Assembly: GCA_016715245.1 (NCBI GenBank)
Contig: JADKAS010000014.1
Coordinates: 77,961-141,960, forward strand
DNA length: 64,000 nucleotides
Direction of reading: 5' to 3'
Origin: Saprospiraceae bacterium
GTDB taxonomy: Bacteria; Bacteroidota; Bacteroidia; Chitinophagales; Saprospiraceae
A program made the position numbers and the translations under genes. Shown in pieces: positions 1-8,371 of this stretch (the stretch's first letter is position 1; each line of letters starts with the position of its first letter). Below the pieces are notes generated by a model, which was given only the letters and a program-made list of their open reading frames with translations, had not been told where the DNA came from and did not search any database.

Positions 1-1908
1 ACCAGTGATGGTAAAGTAACAGCAAAAGCACCTGGCAAAGCAAATTTTTATTTTATTGAATCGGCTTCCGGATGTATGAATGATTTTACCACGGATCTTA
101 TTAATATTAATAATTGTGTAAATCCGGATTTTAATGTTACTTCTGTAAATATTCCGGTTTCAGGAAATCTGAGCACCAATGACGAAATACAAAGTGGTTC
201 CATTTATGTTTCCAATCCGATTTTAATATCAAAACCGGAAGGTTCTACTTACAATCTTATTATTTTCAATAATGGAAATTATATATTTACAGCAAATACG
301 CCTGGAAGATATAGGTATTATATTAAGGTGTGTACTCCGGATATGTCGGACAATTGCCCTCAGTTTCCATTGACCATTACCGTAGTGGAACCAAAAAAAA
401 TGGAACATTGTATAGCAGCCAATCTTGATTTGGCAACAACCTATATAAATACGCCTGTAATCGTATCCGTTCTGGACAATGACAAGTGTATTAACTCCAC
501 TACCTGTCATATTGATTCATCATTGGTAACAGTCCACAGTCAGGGGAATTCTGGAACTGCAATTTTTAATACTAATAAAAAACTGCAATATACTCCACTG
601 CCAGGTTTTATTGGATCTGATACGGTAATGTATAAAATTTGTTCCTCTGATGATGTTTTAAATTGTGTTATAAATCGTGTTATTGTTGTCGTTAAAGACT
701 CTAGTGCAGATAATTCTCTTTCGGCATCGGACGATTTTTATTTTACCGATAAAAATATTTCACTTCAGGCTTTATTACCCATAACCAATGACTTGGACCC
801 TGAATCTGATGAACTTATCATTACACCACAGGGAAGTTCTGTTTCACCAATAATGAACTCAGGCGGAAGTTATCATATAGTCAACGATGGAAGTTTATAC
901 TTTACTCCGGCCACAAATTTTGTAGGCCCCGTTGATATAATTTATGAATTATGCGATAATACGGGTAATTGTGTATACGCCACAGTCCATATTTTGGTTC
1001 TTGACAATTTGCGTATCAGAATACGGGCCTATCTGGAAGGCGCTTTGATTAATAACGGAGGAATGGTTGGTCCGGGCAACAGAACATTGATGAGAGACGA
1101 GCTTAGAACAAGTAGTTTTACCAATAAAAATGAAATTCCTGCCCGTGATCCATACTCTTATCCTATGCCTCTTATGGATTTGACAAATATTTACAAACAT
1201 GTAGGTTTGGGAGGAAATCAGAATTTCAGACAAATTCCTGATTCGGCAGCTGTATTTTCAGTAAATGGCCCTAATGCAATTGTAGACTGGGTTTTTATTG
1301 AATTGAGAAATGTTGCTGATTCCACCGAAGTATTAGCTACCCGTTCAGGGCTTATTCAAAGAGATGGAGACATTGTTGACCTTGATGGAATTTCTGCGTT
1401 GGAATTTCCGGGAACAAGACTTGATTCCTGTTATGTTGTGGTAAGGCATAGAAACCATCTTGGTGTCATGTCACAAAAAATTTCAACGCACATTGAACTG
1501 GATTTTACAGATATTAATACACCTGTTTTTGATTTTGGCAACCGATTGCAAAATGGATTTAACTATTCAGGCCTTGCCATGAAAATTGAAGAAATAACAC
1601 AACAAAGATGTTTATGGGCAGGTGATGCTGATGCAAACGGGGCACTAAAATTTATCAACCCGAATGATGATCAGAATATGATGTTTTTTGAAGTTATTTC
1701 GTTTCCTTCAAATGAAGGGTTTTTTGCCAATTATAATTATGGTCATGGTTACATGCAGGGAGATTTTGACTTGAATGGGAAAGTAAAATATGACAATCCC
1801 AACGATGATAAAAACTTTTTATTTTATCAGGTACTATTTTATCCTTTAAATGTGGAATTTATATCTAATTTCAGTGCCATTATAGAACAGGTACCGCATT
1901 CAAAATAA
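1..1908 (+). CDS. C-terminal part of a giant surface protein (cadherin-like/Big_9 domains, EF-hand-like C-terminal pair); 5' end outside window
   Basis: The frame is open from base 1, so the gene starts left of the window; the first ATG at 76 is internal. The visible part opens with the end of an Ig-like (BIg2-type) repeat (KAPGKANFYF), then a linker ending in a Cys-containing segment. Two tandem Big_9/cadherin-like domains follow, recognised by ND turns and the GFIGSDTVMYK and NFVGPVDIIYE strands. Next is a roughly 200-residue module containing RDGDIVDLDG and CYVVVRHRNH. The end carries two tandem EF-hand or dockerin-like loops, GDADANGALKFINPNDDQN and GDFDLNGKVKYDNPNDDKN. No canonical T9SS C-terminal domain follows. 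It is closely paralogous, domain for domain, to the leftward gene ending at 57986. Likely a secreted or cell-surface adhesin; its ligand is unknown. Confidence 0.85.
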   Translation, partial: TSDGKVTAKAPGKANFYFIESASGCMNDFTTDLININNCVNPDFNVTSVNIPVSGNLSTNDEIQSGSIYVSNPILISKPEGSTYNLIIFNNGNYIFTANTPGRYRYYIKVCTPDMSDNCPQFPLTITVVEPKKMEHCIAANLDLATTYINTPVIVSVLDNDKCINSTTCHIDSSLVTVHSQGNSGTAIFNTNKKLQYTPLPGFIGSDTVMYKICSSDDVLNCVINRVIVVVKDSSADNSLSASDDFYFTDKNISLQALLPITNDLDPESDELIITPQGSSVSPIMNSGGSYHIVNDGSLYFTPATNFVGPVDIIYELCDNTGNCVYATVHILVLDNLRIRIRAYLEGALINNGGMVGPGNRTLMRDELRTSSFTNKNEIPARDPYSYPMPLMDLTNIYKHVGLGGNQNFRQIPDSAAVFSVNGPNAIVDWVFIELRNVADSTEVLATRSGLIQRDGDIVDLDGISALEFPGTRLDSCYVVVRHRNHLGVMSQKISTHIELDFTDINTPVFDFGNRLQNGFNYSGLAMKIEEITQQRCLWAGDADANGALKFINPNDDQNMMFFEVISFPSNEGFFANYNYGHGYMQGDFDLNGKVKYDNPNDDKNFLFYQVLFYPLNVEFISNFSAIIEQVPHSK

Positions 1909-1984
1909 TATTATTACTTTTTGTAAAAAGAGTTCGGGGAGTGTGAATTTTATTTTATTTTCTTGCAGGTTATTGATTCTGAAT

Positions 1985-2632
1985 TTACACCAATAAGTCA
2001 TTTTCCAATGCAATTCGTACAAGTCCTACACTATTCCGGGCATTCAGTTTGGATAATAAACTACTTCTATGAGATTCCACTGTTTTTAAACTGATAAATA
2101 AATTATCTGCAATTTCCTGGGTGGTAAATTCCTGAGCAATCAATTTTAAAACTTCTTTTTCCCTTCTTGATAATTTTGGTATGGACGAGTTTGTTTTTGA
2201 AGAGGCTTTCCTCGAATTCATAAGTCCTTTCATTATGGTTTCTGTGACTTCCTTTGAAAAATAGGAATCACCATTACTTACGGTCCGGATGGCTTTAAAC
2301 AATTCTTCTCTTCCCGTATTTTTTAAAATATATCCTTTTGCTCCGTTGTTTAATATTTCTGAAACAAAACTTTCTTCATTAAACATCGAAATGGCCAGAA
2401 CTTTTAATTTAGGATGGCTTACAGATAACTCTTTACAAACATCGATTCCATTTTTTCCCGGAAGATTGACATCCAGCAACAAAATGTCAGGTTCGTTTTG
2501 GTTTACAAATTGTAAAACTTCAGGACCTGTGTAACATCGGCCGATAATTTTAAAATCATTTTCGGATGTTAATATAGATTCTATCCCATCCACAAACATA
2601 GTGTGGTCATCTGCTATAAGTATTCTGATCAT
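1985..2632 (-). CDS. NarL/FixJ-family response regulator (LuxR-type HTH)
   Basis: A 215-residue two-component response regulator. The receiver domain (about 1-120) has the acidic pair Asp8-Asp9, the phosphoacceptor Asp54 in LLLDVNLPG, and Lys104 in GYILKN. The C-terminal LuxR/GerE helix-turn-helix (about 150-215) starts at LSRREKEVLKLIAQ and includes the recognition helix ISLKTVESHRSSLLSKL. Length and architecture are normal for the family. No histidine kinase lies next to it, so it is an orphan and its signal cannot be inferred. It runs convergent to the giant surface-protein gene ending at 1908, with 76 bases between them. Two -7-like elements lie upstream at 2658 and 2702. Target genes are unknown. 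Confidence 0.93.
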   Translation of the reverse strand: MIRILIADDHTMFVDGIESILTSENDFKIIGRCYTGPEVLQFVNQNEPDILLLDVNLPGKNGIDVCKELSVSHPKLKVLAISMFNEESFVSEILNNGAKGYILKNTGREELFKAIRTVSNGDSYFSKEVTETIMKGLMNSRKASSKTNSSIPKLSRREKEVLKLIAQEFTTQEIADNLFISLKTVESHRSSLLSKLNARNSVGLVRIALENDLLV

Positions 2633-2657
2633 TTTGTGTCAAGTAAAAGTTTAAAAA

Positions 2658-2709
2658 CAAAGGTATTATAAATATATTTTTTTTGTTTCGTTTTACCGTT
2701 ACAAAGATA
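2658..2709 (-). promoter_or_regulatory. Two candidate Bacteroidota -7 elements for the response regulator
   Basis: Read on the minus strand, TATCTTTG (2709-2702) and TACCTTTG (2665-2658) both match the Bacteroidota -7 consensus TAnnTTTG. They sit about 70 and 26 bases upstream of the ATG at 2632. No well-spaced TTG -33 element is clear for either. The pair may be alternative start sites or chance matches in AT-rich DNA. Confidence 0.45.
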
Positions 2710-3287
2710 CGGATATTTCCCTGAGCAAAATTAGGTGAAAACCCTGTATAAAAAAATCGGTGAATTCAATGATGTTTTGTATTTTAAAAGACCTGACCTT
2801 TGTATTATCAAAATGATTAAATAAAATGATTCTTGAGAAACAAATAATATTACATTCTATGACAGAAAAATGGGTTGTTTATCTGCTCTCTTCTGTTTTG
2901 GTATATGTGAGTTTATTTGTTTCACCGGTATAACGTACCGGGAAAATTTGAAATGGTTGTTTAGATAGGTGTCGCATTAAAGAATGTTTCGCCATACAAA
3001 ATTCTCTTATTAGGTTTACGGTATCGACAAAGTAAGGTCGGTTTGGCATAAATAGGCTGCCGACCTCACTTTTGTCAAAATAATCTGTATTCGTCAACAT
3101 TGACCTGACAACGTGTTTTTTATAGTAAAGGTTTTTAGAAGGAGATCTTACCCATTACCGATTTTTTTTTGAAATAATTAATATCAAAATATAGAGGCTA
3201 AGGCTTCACCACACTACGTAAAAGTTGTTGAAACCTTAGCCAAAAGATGTAAATACTCATTGGGATTTGACTGTTGCATAAAGAAAC
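2710..3287. other. Gene-poor intergenic region with several perfect hairpins
   Basis: I could not support a protein gene here. A 73-codon leftward frame (2879-3100) has no recognisable family and is probably chance. The region contains CCGGTA/TACCGG (2925-2941, 5-base loop), a 12-base stem with one mismatch around GGTCGG/CCGACC (about 3030-3071), and GGCTAAGG/CCTTAGCC (3196-3241, 30-base loop). A terminator-like hairpin on the plus strand follows at 3288. Together these could be a rightward non-coding RNA or the remnant of a mobile element. Confidence 0.4.
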
Positions 3288-3320
3288 GCCTCCAAAAAGT
3301 TGGGGGCTTTTCTTTTTTTT
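3288..3320 (+). terminator. Rho-independent terminator
   Basis: A 6-bp stem, GCCTCC (3288-3293) with GGGGGC (3302-3307, one G-U pair), has an 8-base loop and is followed on the plus strand by a T-rich tract to 3320. No rightward protein gene precedes it, so it may end a small RNA transcribed from the structured region to its left. It is poorly suited to end the leftward meaB, because the T tract is on the plus strand. Confidence 0.55.
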
Positions 3321-3345
3321 GGTTGAGTGGTTGAAAGTGGTCTGC

Positions 3346-4371
3346 TCAGTGTGGCGGCAATATTTCCTGAAATAATTTTCTGATTTCCCTTAATGCCAGA
3401 ACGGCATTACTTTTTTTGTTTTTAATATTCTCCGTAATCTCTTCAAAATGATTTTTAAATGTAAACCTGGATAAAATCATTTCAAGCAACAGCACAGGCA
3501 CCTGTTTTTGGAACCAAATTTTTTCCTGTTCATCTCGTCTGTGGGTAAATATTCCTTTGCTTTGTACTATTTTTTTATACATGTCCAATGATTCCAGAAC
3601 AGAGGATATTCCTGTGTTTTCAATAGAGGAAACCAACAGGACAGGAACTTTCCAGTCAACAATAGAATGGTGAAACATAACAAATGACTGTTTATAGAAT
3701 CTTGCCGTTTCATTGGCTGCCTTGCTTAAATGGCCATCGTTTTTATTGACAACTGCAAGATCAGCACTTTCGACTATTCCCCTTTTTATACCTTGAAGGT
3801 CATCGCCGGCACCAGGCTGAAGAATCAATATATTTACATCTGAAAGATCAGAGACCTCCGTTTCACTTTGTCCGACTCCAACAGTCTCAATAATAATTCT
3901 GTCATAACCTGCAGCTTCGCAAAGAAGGATAGCTTCCTTTGTATTTGGTCCCACACCTCCCAGAATATTTCCTGAAGGAGAAGGACGAATAAAAACAGAC
4001 TCTAATCCGGATAATTTTTCCATCCTGGTTTTATCACCCAGAATACTTACTTTGGTTGTGGAACTGGAAGGGTCAATTGTCAACACGGCAATACGGTAAC
4101 CTTTTTGAGCTAATGAAGAACCCAAATAATCAATGAAAGTACTTTTTCCCGCTCCCGGACTGCCTGTAATCGCTATTCTGAAGGAATTTACCTCATTGTT
4201 TTCATACGCCCAGGTCAGGAGATTTTCAGAAATGGACTTTTTTTCTTCTTTGTTATTTTCTATGAGGGTAATAGCTTCAGCAAGCACAAATTTATTGCCG
4301 GCACTAATGCCATTCTGGTAGTAAGCAAGGTCTCTGATTTGTTTTTTATAAAATGCCGGATTTGGTTCCAT
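3346..4371 (-). CDS. meaB: MeaB/ArgK-family GTPase, methylmalonyl-CoA mutase chaperone
   Basis: A 341-residue G3E-family P-loop GTPase. It has Walker A GSPGAGKST (70-78), the LTIDPSSS switch region (about 98-104), ETVGVGQSE (162-170) and the base-recognition motif NKND (209-212). Members protect or reactivate adenosylcobalamin-dependent methylmalonyl-CoA mutase by controlling cofactor loading and release. Length is normal, with a short alpha-helical N-terminus and a C-terminal dimerisation arm. The mutase subunits are not in this window. The partner-pathway enzyme methylmalonyl-CoA epimerase is about 42 kb away at 45892. A TACCTTTG element lies 33 bases upstream of the start. The old name ArgK (arginine transport kinase) is considered a misannotation. 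Confidence 0.93.
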   Translation of the reverse strand: MEPNPAFYKKQIRDLAYYQNGISAGNKFVLAEAITLIENNKEEKKSISENLLTWAYENNEVNSFRIAITGSPGAGKSTFIDYLGSSLAQKGYRIAVLTIDPSSSTTKVSILGDKTRMEKLSGLESVFIRPSPSGNILGGVGPNTKEAILLCEAAGYDRIIIETVGVGQSETEVSDLSDVNILILQPGAGDDLQGIKRGIVESADLAVVNKNDGHLSKAANETARFYKQSFVMFHHSIVDWKVPVLLVSSIENTGISSVLESLDMYKKIVQSKGIFTHRRDEQEKIWFQKQVPVLLLEMILSRFTFKNHFEEITENIKNKKSNAVLALREIRKLFQEILPPH

Positions 4372-4403
4372 GTGTGTTTTTGTACTCTTTTGACCACAAA
4401 ATA

Positions 4404-4411
4404 CAAAGGTA
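4404..4411 (-). promoter_or_regulatory. -7 promoter element for meaB
   Basis: TACCTTTG on the minus strand matches TAnnTTTG exactly and ends 33 bases before the meaB ATG. No clear TTG lies 19 bases further upstream. Confidence 0.5.
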
Positions 4412-4499
4412 ATAACAATTCTTGTTAATTAATTCTTTGATTTCGGAAGTATTCAAAAAAGATGGCACCAACTTTTTTATCAAACAATAGGGGTTTTAC

Positions 4500-4533
4500 A
4501 TTGATAGAAAAAAAAGATCTACGATAAATCAAT
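4500..4533. promoter_or_regulatory. Possible operator upstream of katG
   Basis: A 34-base stretch begins with ATTGAT and ends with ATCAAT, with ATAG and CGAT elements inside. It lies about 110 bases upstream of katG. The partial dyad resembles a loose OxyR-type site, and catalase-peroxidase genes are often under OxyR or PerR. The match is weak and rests on position and partial symmetry only. Confidence 0.2.
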
Positions 4534-4641
4534 AAATTTTTTTTAATGACAAAAATCATCAAAAGTTAAAATAAAAAAGTGGAATACCGCTGAACATTTT
4601 CCTTCAAAATTGCTTATTAAAGTAAATAAAATTTACAATAT

Positions 4642-6873
4642 ATGGATGATAATAATAATTCAGTACATGGCGGTACTACTCCGACAGATAGTAAATGCCC
4701 TTATTCCGGAGCTACTTTAAAAAAGGGAGCAGGGCACGGTACAGGTAACCGTGATTGGTGGCCAAACCAATTAAAATTAAACATTCTCAGGCAAAATTCT
4801 TCCTTGTCCAATCCTATGGAGAAAGATTTTGATTACGCCAAAGCATTTTCTTCTCTTGACCTGAATGCCATTAAAAAAGATATTTTTGAACTGATGACGG
4901 ATTCTCAGGATTGGTGGCCTGCGGATTACGGACATTATGGACCTTTATTTATCAGAATGGCCTGGCACAGTGCAGGTACCTACCGTATTCATGACGGTCG
5001 TGGTGGCGGAGGTTCCGGAACGCAAAGATTTGCACCGTTAAATTCATGGCCTGACAACACAAATCTGGACAAAGCGCGATTATTGTTATGGCCGGTTAAA
5101 AAGAAATACGGTAAAAAAATCTCATGGGCTGACCTGATGATTTTGGCTGGTAATTGCGCACTTGAATCCATGGGATTTAAAACATTTGGATTTGCCGGAG
5201 GAAGAGAAGACGTATGGGAGCCGGAAGAAGATATTTATTGGGGATCAGAAAAAGAATGGCTGGGAGACAATCGTTATACAGGAAATAGAGAACTTGAAAA
5301 TCCTTTGGGTGCGGTTCAGATGGGTTTGATTTACGTAAATCCCGAAGGACCTAACGGAAATCCCGACCCTATTGCTGCCGCCAGAGATATTAGGGAAACC
5401 TTTGCCCGTATGGCCATGAATGATGAAGAAACGGTTGCACTGATTGCCGGTGGACATACCTTCGGGAAAACACACGGTGCTGCTGATCCGGGCAAATATG
5501 TTGGGAAAGAGCCCGCAGGAGCAAGTATTGAAGAACAAGGACTCGGGTGGAAAAATACCTTCGGAAAAGGCCATTCAGGAGACACCATTACCAGCGGACT
5601 GGAAGGAGCATGGACTACGACTCCGACCAAATGGAGTAATAACTTCTTTTGGAATCTTTTTGGTTATGAATGGGAATTGACAAAAAGTCCGGCCGGGGCC
5701 AATCAATGGATTCCAAAACACGGAATGGGAGCAGGAACGGTGCCGGATGCCCACGATCCGAATAAAAAACATACACCGGTAATGCTTACAACAGACCTTT
5801 CTCTCAGGTTTGATCCCGCATATGAAAAAATATCAAGAAGATTTTTCGAAAACCCTGATGAGTTTGCCGACGCTTTTGCAAAAGCATGGTTCAAACTTAC
5901 ACACCGGGACATGGGTCCTAAAAGTCGATACCTAGGTCCAGAAGTTCCTAACGAAGAACTGATATGGCAGGATCCGGTCCCAGCTGTAAATTTTGAACTC
6001 ATCAATCAGCAGGATAGTGAACAGTTGAAAAACAAAATTCTTAACTCAGGTTTGAGTGTTGCCCAGTTGGTGACAACAGCATGGGCTTCCGCATCAACTT
6101 TCAGGGGGTCTGATAAAAGAGGTGGCGCCAATGGAGCCAGAATCCGTTTGACACCACAACGTCACTGGGAGGTAAACAATCCAACTCAATTATCAGCTGT
6201 ATTGGATGTGCTTGAAAAAATTCAAATAGAATTTAACAGTAGCCAATCAGGAAATAAAAAAGTGTCTTTAGCTGATGTTATTGTATTGGGTGGATGTGTC
6301 GGTGTAGAACAAGCTGCAAAAAATGCAGGTTTCAGTATATCCATTCCTTTTACTGCGGGAAGAACCGATGCAACACAGGAACAAACCGATGTTGAGTCGT
6401 TCAGTGTGCTTGAGCCGAAAGGCGACGGATTCCGGAATTATTGCAAAAAAAATGCCACTACAACAGCAGAAGAAATGTTGATTGACAAAGCACAGTTACT
6501 CACGTTGACGGCACCTGAAATGACAGTGTTGGTGGGAGGTATGAGAGCCATGAATGCCAATTACAATCAATCTGAATATGGTGTTTTTACAAAGCGACCC
6601 GGAGCACTTTCAAATGATTTTTTTGTACATCTTCTTGACTTCGGAACAAAATGGAATGCGGTTTCAAGTGTAGAAGATGTTTTTGAAGGAAAAAGCAGAA
6701 GTTCAGGTGAGGTTCTTTGGAAAGGGACAAGGGTTGACCTGATTTTTGGTTCAAATTCTGAGTTGCGCGCCATTGCTGAAAGATATGCCTGTGAAGACGC
6801 CAATGAAACGTTTGTTAAAGACTTTGCAGCCGCATGGAACAAAGTGATGAATCTGGACCGGTTTGACATTTAG
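4642..6873 (+). CDS. katG: Catalase-peroxidase KatG
   Basis: A 743-residue bifunctional heme enzyme that removes H2O2 by catalase and peroxidase activity. The distal triad is Arg105-Trp108-His109 (RMAWHS) and the proximal heme ligand is His272 in GGHTFGKTHGA. Tyr231 (GLIYVNPEG) and Met257 (FARMAMND) complete the Trp108-Tyr231-Met257 adduct that KatG needs for catalase activity. The N-terminal peroxidase domain (to about 430) is active-type; the C-terminal half is the usual degenerate duplicate. There is no signal peptide, so it should be cytoplasmic. It is monocistronic, with meaB divergent upstream and a strong hairpin terminator about 30 bases after the stop. The ATG at 4642 gives a normal length. 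Confidence 0.97.
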   Translation: MDDNNNSVHGGTTPTDSKCPYSGATLKKGAGHGTGNRDWWPNQLKLNILRQNSSLSNPMEKDFDYAKAFSSLDLNAIKKDIFELMTDSQDWWPADYGHYGPLFIRMAWHSAGTYRIHDGRGGGGSGTQRFAPLNSWPDNTNLDKARLLLWPVKKKYGKKISWADLMILAGNCALESMGFKTFGFAGGREDVWEPEEDIYWGSEKEWLGDNRYTGNRELENPLGAVQMGLIYVNPEGPNGNPDPIAAARDIRETFARMAMNDEETVALIAGGHTFGKTHGAADPGKYVGKEPAGASIEEQGLGWKNTFGKGHSGDTITSGLEGAWTTTPTKWSNNFFWNLFGYEWELTKSPAGANQWIPKHGMGAGTVPDAHDPNKKHTPVMLTTDLSLRFDPAYEKISRRFFENPDEFADAFAKAWFKLTHRDMGPKSRYLGPEVPNEELIWQDPVPAVNFELINQQDSEQLKNKILNSGLSVAQLVTTAWASASTFRGSDKRGGANGARIRLTPQRHWEVNNPTQLSAVLDVLEKIQIEFNSSQSGNKKVSLADVIVLGGCVGVEQAAKNAGFSISIPFTAGRTDATQEQTDVESFSVLEPKGDGFRNYCKKNATTTAEEMLIDKAQLLTLTAPEMTVLVGGMRAMNANYNQSEYGVFTKRPGALSNDFFVHLLDFGTKWNAVSSVEDVFEGKSRSSGEVLWKGTRVDLIFGSNSELRAIAERYACEDANETFVKDFAAAWNKVMNLDRFDI

Positions 6874-6903
6874 CAGAAAGTAAGTTCATTCGGTTTTATT
6901 TTA

Positions 6904-6942
6904 TAAAAAAGGTGACGATACATCATATTGTCACCTTTTTTA
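6904..6942. terminator. Bidirectional terminator between katG and the permease gene
   Basis: GGTGAC (6911-6916) pairs with GTCACC (6930-6935), extended by flanking A and T runs on both sides. The T tract on the plus strand serves katG; the complementary A run gives a T tract for the leftward gene ending at 7011. Confidence 0.85.
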
Positions 6943-7010
6943 TAATTTAGAAAAAATTAAACGCGTATTTTCCGGCTTATTTGTAGTAAAACCATCATCA
7001 GGAATAAAAA

Positions 7011-8219
7011 TTATTCATATCTCAAAGCGTCGATAGGATCGAGTTTGGAAGCTTTTAAAGCAGGGTATAAACCTGATGCCAGACCCACTACAATACATAC
7101 AATAATGGCGAGTAACATCCAGTTCCAGGGAATAAAAAACCGGCCTTTTACAATGATGGTGACAATAGCGCCAAATCCCATTCCCAAAATGATTCCAACC
7201 ACACCGCCTAAAAGACAAATCATCAGTGCTTCCATAAGAAATTGACGAAGTATCACTTTCCTCGAAGCACCGATAGCTTTTCTTATTCCGATTTCTTTGG
7301 TTCTTTCGGTGACAATCACCAGCATAATATTCATCAATCCAATAGAGGCGCCCAGAAGTGTCAGTGAAGCAATAATGAGCGTTCCCAGTCTTAGATTTGT
7401 CGTCATTTCTTTAAGCTGCTTTAAAATTCCATCACTTTTTTTGATTTCAAAATCATTTTCTACCCCGATTTTGAGTCGTCTGACATTTCTTAAGACACCT
7501 ATGGCTTCATCTATGGCATCATCAATCCTGTTTGCCTGAGCTACAGAAACACTGAGGTTGTAATTTTTGTCTGCATATCCATACAGTGTTTTAGCATTGT
7601 AAAGAGGAATAAAAACAGCTTTTTCTTTTAATACGCCAACCACCACATATTTATTGGCATTTAGATATACAGTTTTCTGTATGGCCTTATCAGGACTTTT
7701 TCCAAAAAGTTTTTCAGCGATTTCACTACCTATAATGACCTTAAAACTATTGGAATACACTTCACTAGGTGTGAAGTTTCTACCATACTCAACCTCAAAG
7801 GCCGTTGTTATTATGTAGTTTTCATCGATGCCCTGAACCCTGGTATTTGGATTGGTTTTCTTAGATTCATATCTTACGGTCACATTGTCAGCACATTTGG
7901 TTTCAGAACTTACCGTATATCCCTTTTGCTGGAAAAATTCTTTAAACTCGAAGGCTTGGTCGAAGTCAATAGGATCACTTATTTTTTCAGTCCTCTGACC
8001 TATAGACCGAATTGTTTCTGACTTGGGTCTTATATAAAAGGAATTGGCGCCTAATCGGTTAAAGTTGTCGCTCATGGAAAATAAAATACTATCTATAGCT
8101 GTCAGAATACCGACAAGACAAGCTATACCGACGGCAATGATAAGTAAGGTCAAAAAAGATCTTAAAAAATTTGCCTTGATAGAGCCGATGGCTAATTGTA
8201 AATTTTCCAGAAAATCCAT
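7011..8219 (-). CDS. MacB/FtsX-type ABC transporter permease
   Basis: About 402 residues with the MacB layout. An N-terminal transmembrane helix (LLIIAVGIACLVGILTA) is followed by a large periplasmic MacB_PCD domain (about 45-280). Three C-terminal helices include the FtsX-type segment with TERTKEIGIRKAIGAS. It should be the membrane subunit of an export or lipoprotein-type ABC system. No ATPase or HlyD-like partner is adjacent, so partners must be encoded elsewhere. The frame extends to an ATG at 8255, but MDFLENLQLAIGSI at 8219 is the usual start for this family and is preferred. It is followed by a bidirectional terminator, and the TonB receptor gene ends upstream of it on the same strand. 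Confidence 0.88.
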   Translation of the reverse strand: MDFLENLQLAIGSIKANFLRSFLTLLIIAVGIACLVGILTAIDSILFSMSDNFNRLGANSFYIRPKSETIRSIGQRTEKISDPIDFDQAFEFKEFFQQKGYTVSSETKCADNVTVRYESKKTNPNTRVQGIDENYIITTAFEVEYGRNFTPSEVYSNSFKVIIGSEIAEKLFGKSPDKAIQKTVYLNANKYVVVGVLKEKAVFIPLYNAKTLYGYADKNYNLSVSVAQANRIDDAIDEAIGVLRNVRRLKIGVENDFEIKKSDGILKQLKEMTTNLRLGTLIIASLTLLGASIGLMNIMLVIVTERTKEIGIRKAIGASRKVILRQFLMEALMICLLGGVVGIILGMGFGAIVTIIVKGRFFIPWNWMLLAIIVCIVVGLASGLYPALKASKLDPIDALRYE

Positions 8220-8328
8220 GGAATTATTTTTGAAAAGTAAAAATAGGAATTCCAATGGTTTTTAACTTCTAAAAATAGAATTAAATAGGTTTTTTATAGA
8301 TGAAATGATATATTCTTTATGTTAATAC

Positions 8329-8360
8329 AGCCGGAACAAGCATTAATAATTGTTCCGGCT
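8329..8360 (-). terminator. Hairpin after the TonB-dependent receptor gene
   Basis: A perfect 11-bp stem, AGCCGGAACAA (8329-8339) with TTGTTCCGGCT (8350-8360), has a 10-base loop. It lies 12 bases past the stop of the receptor gene on the minus strand. There is no long T tract, so termination may be imperfect; mRNA 3'-end protection is an alternative role. Confidence 0.65.
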
Positions 8361-8371
8361 GATCATTTAAT

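Noticed and set aside
2879..3100. 73-codon leftward open frame
   Set aside because: No recognisable family; it overlaps strong hairpins that explain the local structure better.
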